From Alphaproteobacteria bacterium (GTDB lineage Bacteria > Pseudomonadota > Alphaproteobacteria > UBA9219), in the NCBI GenBank assembly GCA_026225415.1, contig JAMFSS010000003.1, forward strand, positions 1 through 64,000: a DNA stretch of 64,000 nucleotides, read 5' to 3'. Below are positions 1 to 8,956 of this stretch, in pieces. Position 1 is the stretch's first letter, and the number at the start of each line of letters is the position of its first letter. The notes beneath the pieces were generated by a model. That model searched no databases. It worked only from the letters and a program-made list of their open reading frames with translations, and was not told where the DNA came from. Both the position numbers and the translations under genes were made by a program.

Positions 1-57
1 AAAAACTTAGGCTTACGCTCTTGGGGCGTAAGTCTTAGTTTTTGCAGGTGGGGGTGT
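1..57. repeat. Hairpin-containing dispersed repeat, copy 1 (AAAAACTTAGGCTTACGC..GCGTAAGTCTTAGTTTTTGCAGGTGGGGGTGT)
   Basis: Near-identical second copy at 5978-6034; imperfect palindrome plus conserved 3' GCAGGTGGGGGTGT. Confidence 0.8.
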
Positions 58-79
58 TCTGTTTGTGTACAGAAAGGTT

Positions 80-709
80 TTAACCCCGTTCCCCAAAAAC
101 CCCCGTACCCACCCGTACCTCCGTCGCACCACATTCAATCGCCACCAAATAATCCGCGCTCATCCCCATGCTTAAATGCGGCATACCCAACCTGTCGGCC
201 AACCCGCGTATCGCCCCAAAAAACGTCCGCGCATCGCGCCCCTGCGGCGGAATGCACATCAAGCCGGTAATCTCCAACCCGATATCCCGGCAATGCGCCA
301 AAAAATCCTCAACCTCGCTCACGGCAATGCCCGCCTTCTGCGGTTCATCCCCCATATTCACCTGAAGTAATAAACGCGGTTTCCGCCCTGTCTTTGCAAT
401 GGCCTTGGCCAAAGCCTCCGCCACCGAAACCCTGTCCACCGTCTGAATAACATCGAACAATGCAACCGCGTCCGCCGCTTTGTTGCTCTGTAACGCGCCA
501 ATCAAATGCAACACAATATGGGGATACTGCGCGCGCAGGGCGGGGAATTTCTGCGCCGCCTCCTGCACATAATTTTCGCCAAACACATGCTGTCCGGCGG
601 CTATTGCCTGTCCAATCTCATCCACACCTTGCGTTTTGCTGACCGCAATCAAAGTCGCATCGCCTATCTGCGCTTTGATGCGCGCCAGATTATCGGCGAT
701 GAGACTCAT
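80..709 (-). CDS. YggS/PROSC family PLP-binding protein
   Basis: IAVSKTQ, FGENYVQE, HLIGALQSNK, GLMCIPP, LSMGMSADYLVAIECGATEVRVGTGVFG motifs. Confidence 0.93.
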   Translation of the reverse strand: MSLIADNLARIKAQIGDATLIAVSKTQGVDEIGQAIAAGQHVFGENYVQEAAQKFPALRAQYPHIVLHLIGALQSNKAADAVALFDVIQTVDRVSVAEALAKAIAKTGRKPRLLLQVNMGDEPQKAGIAVSEVEDFLAHCRDIGLEITGLMCIPPQGRDARTFFGAIRGLADRLGMPHLSMGMSADYLVAIECGATEVRVGTGVFGERG

Positions 710-1695
710 GGATGTTTCGTCATCTGGTGCCAGCGATTAATATTGGCATCCTGCGTCGCCAGATCGGCGGCAAAGGCGTGGCCTCCTGTGCCATCGGCCA
801 CGAAATACAGAAAATCATTATGTTCCGGATGCGCTGCCGCCTGCAAAGCCTTCACACCGGGGCTGCAAATCGGCTGCGGCGGCAACCCGTCGCTGGTGTA
901 TGTGTTCAACGGCGACGCGAACGCCAAATCCTCATGCGTCAAGGGCCGCCCCAAATCATTGCGCCCGTCGGTCATCGCATAAATAACCGTGGGGTCGGAT
1001 TGCAGGCGCATATTCTGCTGCAACCGATTATAAAAAACACCGGCAATGCGCGGCCGTTCATCCGGCTTCGCGGTTTCTTTTTCAACAATCGACGCCATCA
1101 CCACCAATTGATGCGGCGCCTGCAACCCAATGCCCATATCGCGGTTCTCCCAAATTTCGCCGAGCCTGTCCTGCATCGCTTTTTGCATGCGGCCAATAAT
1201 CGCATCACGGCTATCGCCAAAATCATACCGATAGGTTTCGGGCAACAAAGACCCTTCCGGCGGCGTGACCGTCACCGCACCGCTCAAGGCAGGGTCGGCA
1301 TCCAATAAACGCACAACATCAAAACTGGTCAAACCTTCGGCGACGGTAAACATCCGCACGACCGATTTGCCATCGCGCATCATGCGGGCAATCGCCAACG
1401 CGCTTGCATGCGGCGCAATCTCATACTCGCCTGCCTTTAACGCGCCGCCCACCAAAAACTTCGCGGCGATATGAAACAAAGGCGCCGCATAAACGGCCTT
1501 TTGCCCGGCCAATTGCGCCGCAATCTCGCCGGTATGCATGCCGTGGGCCACGATAATCGTCTGTTTATCACTGGCAGGCCCTGGCGCGATTATCCCCACC
1601 ACGGCCACGCCACCAAGAACAACCCCAGCCACAAAAGCGCGTTTCATAAAACGCCCTATCAAAGATCCACGGTGCGCCGGCTGATTCTGTAACAT
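706..1695 (-). CDS. mltG: Endolytic transglycosylase MltG (start may be internal ATG at 1647)
   Basis: ASIVEKET, RIAGVFYNRL, LQSDPTVIYA, SPLNTYTSDGLPPQPICSPG motifs. Confidence 0.93.
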   Translation of the reverse strand: MLQNQPAHRGSLIGRFMKRAFVAGVVLGGVAVVGIIAPGPASDKQTIIVAHGMHTGEIAAQLAGQKAVYAAPLFHIAAKFLVGGALKAGEYEIAPHASALAIARMMRDGKSVVRMFTVAEGLTSFDVVRLLDADPALSGAVTVTPPEGSLLPETYRYDFGDSRDAIIGRMQKAMQDRLGEIWENRDMGIGLQAPHQLVVMASIVEKETAKPDERPRIAGVFYNRLQQNMRLQSDPTVIYAMTDGRNDLGRPLTHEDLAFASPLNTYTSDGLPPQPICSPGVKALQAAAHPEHNDFLYFVADGTGGHAFAADLATQDANINRWHQMTKHP

Positions 1696-1767
1696 GTGTT
1701 TTTAGGGTTTTGTTTACCAGGAGAGCAGAGGATATACTGAATTTATTCCAAAAGCCAAGAGCCACCA

Positions 1768-2358
1768 ATGCCTAAAAGAGCCGCCATTTTCGATTACGAC
1801 CACACGCTGATCACGGGCGACAGCTTCATGCCCTTTCTGGCGGCGGTGGGTGGCCGCGTCAAACTCTATGCAACGCTGGGAACGGGTCTTGTGCTGTTGG
1901 GTTTCCACCGCCTGCGCGGCGATGTTACGGACCCGCGCCATTTCATCAAAGACTATCTGCTGAAAAAAATTCTGGCGGGCAGGGCGCGGGACAGCGTGCA
2001 ACAGGCGGCCATCAAAACCCGTCATTGGCAAAAAGAAAACCCCGAAGTCATGTTGTCGCTGCGCGAACATGCCGACCGCGGCGATATCATCGTCATCGCC
2101 TCTGGCGGGCTTAATCTGTATCTGCCCGAATTGCTGCGCAACACGCCCTACCACGCGCTTATCTGCACCGATATCGGCATGGACAAAGATGTCCTGACAG
2201 GCGACATGATCAACGGCAATTGCGTGCGCCTGCGCAAGGCCGAACGCGTGGCCGAATGGCTGGCTGCCAACGGGCCATTTGATGAAATCCACGGCTATGG
2301 CAACGCGCCGCATGATCTGCCGATGCTGGAACATGCCACCCACAAAAATATTATCTGA
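1768..2358 (+). CDS. HAD-superfamily hydrolase (SerB-like/HAD-IB)
   Basis: AIFDYDHTLITGDSF motif, IASGG, GNAPHDLPML. Confidence 0.85.
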   Translation: MPKRAAIFDYDHTLITGDSFMPFLAAVGGRVKLYATLGTGLVLLGFHRLRGDVTDPRHFIKDYLLKKILAGRARDSVQQAAIKTRHWQKENPEVMLSLREHADRGDIIVIASGGLNLYLPELLRNTPYHALICTDIGMDKDVLTGDMINGNCVRLRKAERVAEWLAANGPFDEIHGYGNAPHDLPMLEHATHKNII

Positions 2359-2361
2359 CGC

Positions 2362-3525
2362 ATGAAACAAATCCTCACCCCCGCCGTTCTCAAAATCATC
2401 CATTCGCTAAGGGAAAAGGGCGAAACACGCATAGTAGGCGGCGCGGTGCGCGACGCGGCGATGCAACGCGACATCGGCGACATCGATATGGCAACCACGG
2501 TTCTGCCGCAACAAATGATGGAAATTCTGCCGCAGCGTGGCATTAAATGCGTTCCCACAGGTTTGGCGCATGGCACCATAACGGCGGTTGTCGATCATGT
2601 GGGGTATGAAATCACCACGCTGCGCCGCGACATCGCAACCGATGGCCGCCACGCCACGGTGGCTTTCACGGATGATTGGCAGGCCGACGCCGCGCGGCGC
2701 GATTTCACCTTTAACGCGCTGTCGATGGATGACACCGGCAAAATTTACGACTATTTCAATGGCACCGCAGATGCGCAGGCGGGGCGCGTGCGTTTTATCG
2801 GCGACGCCAATGCGCGTATCACCGAAGACGTCTTGCGCATCTTGCGCTTTTTTCGTTTCAACGCGTGGTTTGGAAAGGATGTCGATGTTGATGGCCTCGT
2901 CGCCTGCCGCACCAATGCCAACCTTATCCCCACTTTGTCGGCAGAACGCGTCGCCAAAGAAACACTTAAACTACTGGCCGCACCAACCAACCCCGCGCCG
3001 GTGTGGGAAACCATGCTGCAAAATAATATCGCGCAATATATCTCGCCTCATGCCACCAACATTCAACGCCTCGCCGCGCTTGCGCAAACCGGTGATGGCC
3101 TGTTATCACTCGCCGCCTTGCTGCCTGAAGACGAAACCATCGCGGCATCAACCGCATCGCGCCTCAAACTGTCGAACAAAGATACCGAAGCGCTGACCTC
3201 ACTCGCCAAACTTCCCGCCTTGCTGCGCGGCAATCTCGCACCCATCAAACTGCGCCCGCTACTTTATCGCTTTGGTGCAGACATCTGCCGTCGCGCGCTC
3301 CCCCTCACGGGCGAAAATACTGGCTCGGCAATCCAAACAATCACCGCATGGGAAAATCCCACACTTCCCCTCCGTGGCGAAGACATCATCCGTCTCGGCA
3401 CCCCCGCCGGCAAACAGGTTGGGGACACGCTAAAAGCAATCGAAAACTGGTGGATTGCCAATGATTTCCGCCCCACCCGTGCCGACTGTCTGGCACAAAT
3501 CCCTGATACTGGGAAAAATCATTGA
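2362..3525 (+). CDS. cca: CCA tRNA nucleotidyltransferase / poly(A) polymerase family
   Basis: RIVGGAVRDAAM, DIDMATT, RRDFTFNALSMD, EDVLRILRFFRF. Confidence 0.92.
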   Translation: MKQILTPAVLKIIHSLREKGETRIVGGAVRDAAMQRDIGDIDMATTVLPQQMMEILPQRGIKCVPTGLAHGTITAVVDHVGYEITTLRRDIATDGRHATVAFTDDWQADAARRDFTFNALSMDDTGKIYDYFNGTADAQAGRVRFIGDANARITEDVLRILRFFRFNAWFGKDVDVDGLVACRTNANLIPTLSAERVAKETLKLLAAPTNPAPVWETMLQNNIAQYISPHATNIQRLAALAQTGDGLLSLAALLPEDETIAASTASRLKLSNKDTEALTSLAKLPALLRGNLAPIKLRPLLYRFGADICRRALPLTGENTGSAIQTITAWENPTLPLRGEDIIRLGTPAGKQVGDTLKAIENWWIANDFRPTRADCLAQIPDTGKNH

Positions 3526-3579
3526 CAGCGAATCGCTGATGGGATAAATCATATACCTCTCATTTTACAGGAGGTATCA

Positions 3580-4116
3580 ATGCCCACACGCCCCACCAAA
3601 AAACCAAAACGCGCACCCGTCTCCGCCGATAAACGCTTCCGTAAAATCTCCATCGGTGGCGACCACGGCACGCCCGAACGCTGGCAACATTCCGGCCGCA
3701 CATTGGAATTTACCGACAATGCGGGCATCCTCGCCTGCCGCGCGACCGAAGAACATATCCTCGACGTCCTCGCGCTACGCCGCCTCATCGACTCGATGCA
3801 AGTTCAGGCCGCGCTACGTTTCAAGGCCGACTACCACGCGGCCTCCTTGTCCGCCCATGTCACCGGCAGCTATTCCGGCGCATCGAACGCGCGCGACTTT
3901 TTCCACGGCGAATATGAACGCAGCGATGCGCAGGAAGCCGCCTATAAACGCTGGCGCAAAGCGGTGCACGAACTCGGCATGAACCAAAACGCGGTGATAG
4001 CAACCGTCTGCCACGATGCGCCGCCCGCGCCGCGCGATCTGCCCGCCCTGCAAAACGGGCTGCACAAGCTGGCTTTTGTCTATCGGCTAACCGGCCGACA
4101 CCATAAAAACGCCTGA
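3580..4116 (+). CDS. Hypothetical protein, DUF6456-like
   Basis: AALRFKADYHAASLSAHVTGSY..LQNGLHKLAFVYRL pattern; RBS-like AGGAGG upstream. Confidence 0.55.
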   Translation: MPTRPTKKPKRAPVSADKRFRKISIGGDHGTPERWQHSGRTLEFTDNAGILACRATEEHILDVLALRRLIDSMQVQAALRFKADYHAASLSAHVTGSYSGASNARDFFHGEYERSDAQEAAYKRWRKAVHELGMNQNAVIATVCHDAPPAPRDLPALQNGLHKLAFVYRLTGRHHKNA

Positions 4117-4221
4117 CATTTATGGTTAATACGCTCATTCCCGTCGAAACTAATTACCCCATAGAACGGCAACCCATTTTCCTGTAAATTGCACCTGTCA
4201 TTACTTTATGGGGATTTTGAA

Positions 4222-4869
4222 ATGAAAAATATCGGAACCAATCTCGCGCTTGCCTTGGCCGCCACATCTTTAACTGCGCCCGCAGTTGCGCAATCAACAA
4301 ATGATGTTTGCCGCACGCGCACCGCCATCGTCGAAAACACATCTCCCGTATCCTACGACTTTGCACCTTATGCCGCTTGGTATACGGGCACCGAACGCGA
4401 TCAAACGGGCGACTTTGCGCTCTTCGCATGGAAACCGGGCGCCAATGGAAAACCGGTTATCGATAACACTTACAGCGAAATTGCACGCCGTAATGACAGC
4501 CAGAATATGGCAAACCGGATACAGGATTTTAATGGAACCTATGTCGCAACCAAGGCGATTGATCTGCATAATGGTTCAACAACTATTACCGCCAAAATCG
4601 AATCTTTCACTGCGGCTGGCGCCATTGCCACGCAACAATGCGATATTGATACCAACACCGATACCAAAGTACCGGGCACATGCAAACCTGCGCAGCCATT
4701 TATAACTATCCCTGTGGCAATCGGTTACATGAACCATATCAATGAAGGCGGCGCGGCCTATATCAAACTTCTGGGTATGTGCGGAAAAATCGCCAACGGC
4801 GATTATGATGCGACCAAAGCACGCGCATTTTTTGCGAAAAAAGCGGCGAATACACCCCAACCGCAATAA
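4222..4869 (+). CDS. Secreted hypothetical protein
   Basis: Signal peptide MKNIGTNLALALAATSLTAPAVAQ; paired Cys. Confidence 0.7.
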   Translation: MKNIGTNLALALAATSLTAPAVAQSTNDVCRTRTAIVENTSPVSYDFAPYAAWYTGTERDQTGDFALFAWKPGANGKPVIDNTYSEIARRNDSQNMANRIQDFNGTYVATKAIDLHNGSTTITAKIESFTAAGAIATQQCDIDTNTDTKVPGTCKPAQPFITIPVAIGYMNHINEGGAAYIKLLGMCGKIANGDYDATKARAFFAKKAANTPQPQ

Positions 4870-4872
4870 CCC

Positions 4873-5115
4873 TTAAACCAGCTCATCCACCAGGCTGCCG
4901 CGCGGCACCTGGTTGCTGGTGGGGGCATTGCTTGCGGTCTGGTTTATCGAAAAAACTTTGACCGCAGGGCTGGAAGAACCACCACCCGAAGCGCGGGAAG
5001 ATTTCTGTGCAACAGCATTCAACGTGGAAATGGTGCGCAAAGCGTTCGCCGCCGCCGATGTTTGCGGGCGGGGCGTTGAAATCACAGACGGGTTGTTGCC
5101 AATTTTATCGATCAT
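4873..5115 (-). CDS. Small hypothetical protein (80 aa)
   Basis: ORF only; low complexity Ser/Ala-rich. Confidence 0.45.
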   Translation of the reverse strand: MIDKIGNNPSVISTPRPQTSAAANALRTISTLNAVAQKSSRASGGGSSSPAVKVFSINQTASNAPTSNQVPRGSLVDELV

Positions 5116-5266
5116 GGGTTTCCTCTATGCTCGTTTTACCGAGTCTCGTTGCCGAGAGGTATAACCCTATCCTAGGTTTTTGTAAAAGCGCGATCATCCT
5201 AATCACGCGAATCAATAATATATGGCACAGAATACCTTAACAAGAGGTTATTTATCTCTTTTTCAC

Positions 5267-5677
5267 TCAATCTTGTGCCAATTTACTGCTATTTTGTTGA
5301 AAATTTGCAATCCTTGCGCGCGCTTCCGCAGCTTGATTCGCTGTCAGCAGGCCAAATTTTTCTTCAAGCCTTTGGATGACAGGTTCTGCGGCGCTACGAA
5401 AAAAATAGGTCACAGAATTCGATAATACAGTCGGTGGAACGATCTCAGGCATATCCTTTAAAGACGTGCCCACAAGCGCGGCATTAACGCATAGATCATC
5501 CTGTTGCGACAAACCTTCCGACAATCCCTCGTCAGGAGAGTTTCCAACACATACGACAGTGATATCATGTTTACTGTTATACGTTATTTGGGTTATGCCT
5601 TTTTGGGCGTCGGCAAACCGAACAACCACAGCTTGGTCTTCGTTCATAAAAAATTCCTCTGTAAATGATGAAGCCAT
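5267..5677 (-). CDS. Hypothetical protein
   Basis: ORF with AT-richer composition; alternative start at MNEDQAVVVRF. Confidence 0.6.
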   Translation of the reverse strand: MASSFTEEFFMNEDQAVVVRFADAQKGITQITYNSKHDITVVCVGNSPDEGLSEGLSQQDDLCVNAALVGTSLKDMPEIVPPTVLSNSVTYFFRSAAEPVIQRLEEKFGLLTANQAAEARARIANFQQNSSKLAQD

Positions 5678-5826
5678 TTTAGCACATCACGCCTCACGCC
5701 CTTAAAACTTTCCTATTAATCTATATATAACAAACAGTTATAAGGTTCCCATCTCTTTTACCAGTTGCCGGCATTTCCTTGTAACTGATAAATCCAACTT
5801 ATTTATAAAATAATGTGAAATATCCC

Positions 5827-5855
5827 TTGACACGCCCCCTGCATGGGCGTATTGA
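5827..5855 (+). promoter_or_regulatory. Candidate sigma70-type promoter TTGACA-N17-TATTGA with CGCCC/GGGCG dyad in spacer
   Basis: Consensus -35, 17-nt spacer, near-consensus -10; lies in the gap upstream of the phage-like cluster. Confidence 0.4.
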
Positions 5856-5977
5856 CAGTCCTACGGACAGCTGCATCCGAAACCACCCCCACCGCCGTTT
5901 CGTCATCCCAAAAATTTTTCTCTTTTAACGACGAAACGAACAAACGGGAGTTCCGCCCCCTTTATGGGGGAGGAAGC

Positions 5978-6034
5978 AAAAACTTAGGCTTATGCTCTTG
6001 AGGCGTAAGTCTTAGTTTTTGCAGGTGGGGGTGT
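5978..6034. repeat. Hairpin-containing dispersed repeat, copy 2
   Basis: Same sequence as 1-57 with very few differences. Confidence 0.8.
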
Positions 6035-6152
6035 AATTTTTCACATCACCGTAAAATACTCCAATTCCCCTTCAGAATTTCTTCAGGCTGCGCCGAGAAG
6101 CGATATCTTGCCGCAACCTGAAAAAATCCTGACAAAAAACGCGTGGCGCAAA

Positions 6153-6467
6153 ATGACCGAAACCACACCCACAGAAACCGCACAAACCGAACTTAACCCC
6201 AACGAAATGCTGTCCACGTTAAAAGACGTGATGACGTCCAGCGAAAGCGACACCTCGCGCATAGCGGCCGCCAAAATCCTGCTCGAACGCTTCGCGCCAA
6301 AGAAATCCGATGAAGAACAAAAGCAACAAGCTATCGAACGTAACCACGCTCTTACAGAGGCGCGCGGACTTCTTGCCGAATTTGCCGCTTTCAAACTTGC
6401 AAGCTTTCGTGCAACGCGCGCGCTGGGTGATGCAGGCGCGACCGCAACAGATAACCCCAACGGGTGA
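6153..6467 (+). CDS. Putative small terminase subunit-like protein
   Basis: Small acidic/helical ORF directly upstream of and overlapping the large terminase. Confidence 0.5.
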   Translation: MTETTPTETAQTELNPNEMLSTLKDVMTSSESDTSRIAAAKILLERFAPKKSDEEQKQQAIERNHALTEARGLLAEFAAFKLASFRATRALGDAGATATDNPNG

Positions 6468-7632
6468 TTGGCGCGTCTGGTTGATCATGGCGGGCAGGGG
6501 CTGGGGAAAAACTTTAAGTGGTGCGCAAGACATCGCGAACTTCGCGCTGTGGAACGACAATGTACGCATCGGGGTGATAGCACCCACCTATGCCGACGCG
6601 CGCGATACTTGTGTGGAGGGCGAAAGTGGCCTGCTCAGAATTATCCCGCCCAGCTGTGTGGAAAAATGGAACCGCTCGCTTGGCGAAATCTGGCTGACGA
6701 ATGGCAGCCGCATCAAACTCTTCTCTGCCGATCAACCCGAACGGTTGCGCGGTCCGCAACATCACCGCGTCTGGTGCGACGAACTGGGCGCGTGGCCAGG
6801 AACTAAAGGAGGCCGCGAAGCCTTCGACCAACTCTGGTTCGGCCTGCGTCTGGGCAACGACCCGCGCGTGATTATCACAACAACGCCAAGGAATAATGAA
6901 ATGCTCCGCGACCTTTTCAAACGCCAAAATGACGATGTGCATCTTACCCACGGACGCACGTCGGATAACGCCGATAACCTCTCGCCCCATGTCATGCAAC
7001 AATTGCAAAACCGTTATGCGGGCACGCGGTTGGGCAGGCAGGAACTGGACGCCGAATTGCTCACCGACACCGAAGGCGCCCTGTGGAACCGCGCGCAAAT
7101 CGACAAATGCCGCGTCGATACCGTGCCAGAACTTCGCCGCGTTATCGTGGCGATAGACCCGGCCATGTCACACCGCGCAACATCCGACGAAACCGGAATC
7201 ATCGCCGCCGCGCGAGGGGCCGATGGATTATTGTATGTGCTGTCAGACTGGTCGGGTCGCTTCGCGCCCGATGGCTGGGCCGAACGCGCCATCATGTTGT
7301 ATAACGATATGCGCGCGCAAATGATCGTGGCAGAAGTCAATGCCGGCGGCGAATTGGTGGAAAAAATCCTGCGCCAGAAGGCACCACAAATTTTGTTCAA
7401 ACCCGTCCGCGCTTTGCGCAACAAAGTCGAACGCGCTCTGCCGGTGGCCGCACTGTACGAACAAGGCCGCGTCCGTCATGTCGGTGCGCTATCGTTATTG
7501 GAAGACCAGATGTGCCGTTTTACATCGGATGGCAGCATGGAAAAATCCCCCGACCGCGTCGATGCCCTGGTCTGGGCACTCACCGAACTCTCCGAAACCA
7601 ATCGCGGCGAACCCAAAATCCGGTTTTTATAG
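6310..7632 (+). CDS. Terminase large subunit / DNA-packaging protein, GTA type (start may be 6427/6430)
   Basis: ARPQQITPTGDWRVWLIMAGRGWGKT Walker A, VWCDELGAW, IITTTPRNNEML, VAIDPAMS. Confidence 0.93.
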   Translation: MKNKSNKLSNVTTLLQRRADFLPNLPLSNLQAFVQRARWVMQARPQQITPTGDWRVWLIMAGRGWGKTLSGAQDIANFALWNDNVRIGVIAPTYADARDTCVEGESGLLRIIPPSCVEKWNRSLGEIWLTNGSRIKLFSADQPERLRGPQHHRVWCDELGAWPGTKGGREAFDQLWFGLRLGNDPRVIITTTPRNNEMLRDLFKRQNDDVHLTHGRTSDNADNLSPHVMQQLQNRYAGTRLGRQELDAELLTDTEGALWNRAQIDKCRVDTVPELRRVIVAIDPAMSHRATSDETGIIAAARGADGLLYVLSDWSGRFAPDGWAERAIMLYNDMRAQMIVAEVNAGGELVEKILRQKAPQILFKPVRALRNKVERALPVAALYEQGRVRHVGALSLLEDQMCRFTSDGSMEKSPDRVDALVWALTELSETNRGEPKIRFL

Positions 7633-7641
7633 GCCGCCAAA

Positions 7642-8310
7642 ATGTTCGAAAAAGAAAGAAAAGAATTGCATGAAAAGGCCGTCAACTTGGCTTTTGCCTT
7701 CTATCTTCGCAAAGGTCGTATTCTACCGATCATCAACGAAGTCGCAGCGCTAACGGCATCGCCGGACATTTTTGCCAAGGCTTTGCACAAATTTAACCAA
7801 AATCATGATCCGGTTAATGGACAATTTACCTCTGGGGCAAGTGGCAGCGCAGCAGACAGCAATACCTCTTCAAGAAAAAAAGATCCAGGCGCAATTCCGG
7901 TTAAGCTAAGTGATGATTCAACTGTTATAAACCCGAAAACAAACCAGCCCTTATTAATGCCTGCTGATGTATCTTTATCGAATAATGCAAAAACAGGCGA
8001 AAATATGCGTTTTCTACCTTCTGTGTTGACTGGGGATATTATGTCGCCGGATAAAGAGCGAGCGATGATCGATCAATTAGATACAAACCGCCCCATGGAC
8101 TATCAACGTCTTTACGACGATGGAAAAATAAACAAAACTTACATCGATTTTGGCAATTATAATTATGGCGTTGTGGCCGCTGCTGCTGGATATACCCTAC
8201 CGCAGGCAATGCTGGCCGCTGCATTTCACAATCGTTCGGTGGGTAACCCCGATACTTCAGGCACATGGGGAACAGATTCCAGCGAATCCACCTTTATCCC
8301 GATGGGTTAA
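7642..8310 (+). CDS. Putative particle-associated polymorphic toxin 1 (shared N-module + NHDPVNGQFTSG linker + toxin-44-like C-terminus)
   Basis: N-terminus aligns with 16059 and 18367 ORFs; C-terminal YIDFGNYNYGVVAAAAGYTL. Confidence 0.65.
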   Translation: MFEKERKELHEKAVNLAFAFYLRKGRILPIINEVAALTASPDIFAKALHKFNQNHDPVNGQFTSGASGSAADSNTSSRKKDPGAIPVKLSDDSTVINPKTNQPLLMPADVSLSNNAKTGENMRFLPSVLTGDIMSPDKERAMIDQLDTNRPMDYQRLYDDGKINKTYIDFGNYNYGVVAAAAGYTLPQAMLAAAFHNRSVGNPDTSGTWGTDSSESTFIPMG

Positions 8311-8354
8311 CAGGATTATACTTCAGGTCTCATTGCGAAACATAACTAAGCCTT

Positions 8355-8840
8355 ATGAAAAAATTCAAACTTCCTCTTCTGCTGACAACCCTCTGGTTGC
8401 TTCTTGGCCAGTCCCTAGTTTGCATCTTTGGGGGCGCTTTTTATGAACTTGGCTGTTTGATTTATTGGTACGGCATTAAAGGATTCGAAGGGCATCCAGC
8501 TATTGAAACAATAGAAATGATCGTTGCGTTGATAATCTTTCAGGTCGTGGTCGTTCATATTGCTCGCGCTGTTTCTATAATCTTCACTATAACCGCTGCA
8601 ATTGCTTCACTCGCAATCTGGAAAAAAGTCAAATTAGATTTTTTCCTTCTATTCACGCCAATCTCCGCCTTACTTCTTTGGTATGGCTACGACCATTTCG
8701 TGCCCAGTTACAGACTTATGAATGATGCGAGGCCTCCCTACCAACACGGCCTGACATGGGCGCGTTTCGGCATCGCATGGCTGGTCGAAACTATCATCGC
8801 GATTGGCTACTGGCTACCGCTACGAAAAACGAAAATATAG
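8355..8840 (+). CDS. Polytopic membrane protein, candidate immunity for toxin 1
   Basis: Several hydrophobic segments; immediately downstream of toxin-like ORF; AT-rich. Confidence 0.5.
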   Translation: MKKFKLPLLLTTLWLLLGQSLVCIFGGAFYELGCLIYWYGIKGFEGHPAIETIEMIVALIIFQVVVVHIARAVSIIFTITAAIASLAIWKKVKLDFFLLFTPISALLLWYGYDHFVPSYRLMNDARPPYQHGLTWARFGIAWLVETIIAIGYWLPLRKTKI

Positions 8841-8853
8841 AACTGCCGGTGCC

Positions 8854-8908
8854 GTCATCCCCGCGACGCGTCCGCCAAAGCCTTGGCGTAGGCGGAAGGC
8901 GGGGATCC
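8854..8908. repeat. GTCATCCCCGCGA..AGGCGGGGATCCAT repeat interrupted by a second palindrome (GTCCGCCAAAGCCTTGGCGTAGGCGGA)
   Basis: Uninterrupted version present at 43886-43912. Confidence 0.7.
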
Positions 8909-8956
8909 ATCTTTCTTCATTAACAACATTTCCTCGTCCAACACAGGTGACCCCAC

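Noticed and set aside
1-6034. The two hairpin repeats as attL/attR of the prophage
   Set aside because: They enclose host genes (yggS, mltG, cca), not the phage cluster, and no copy is found near 28.14 kb.
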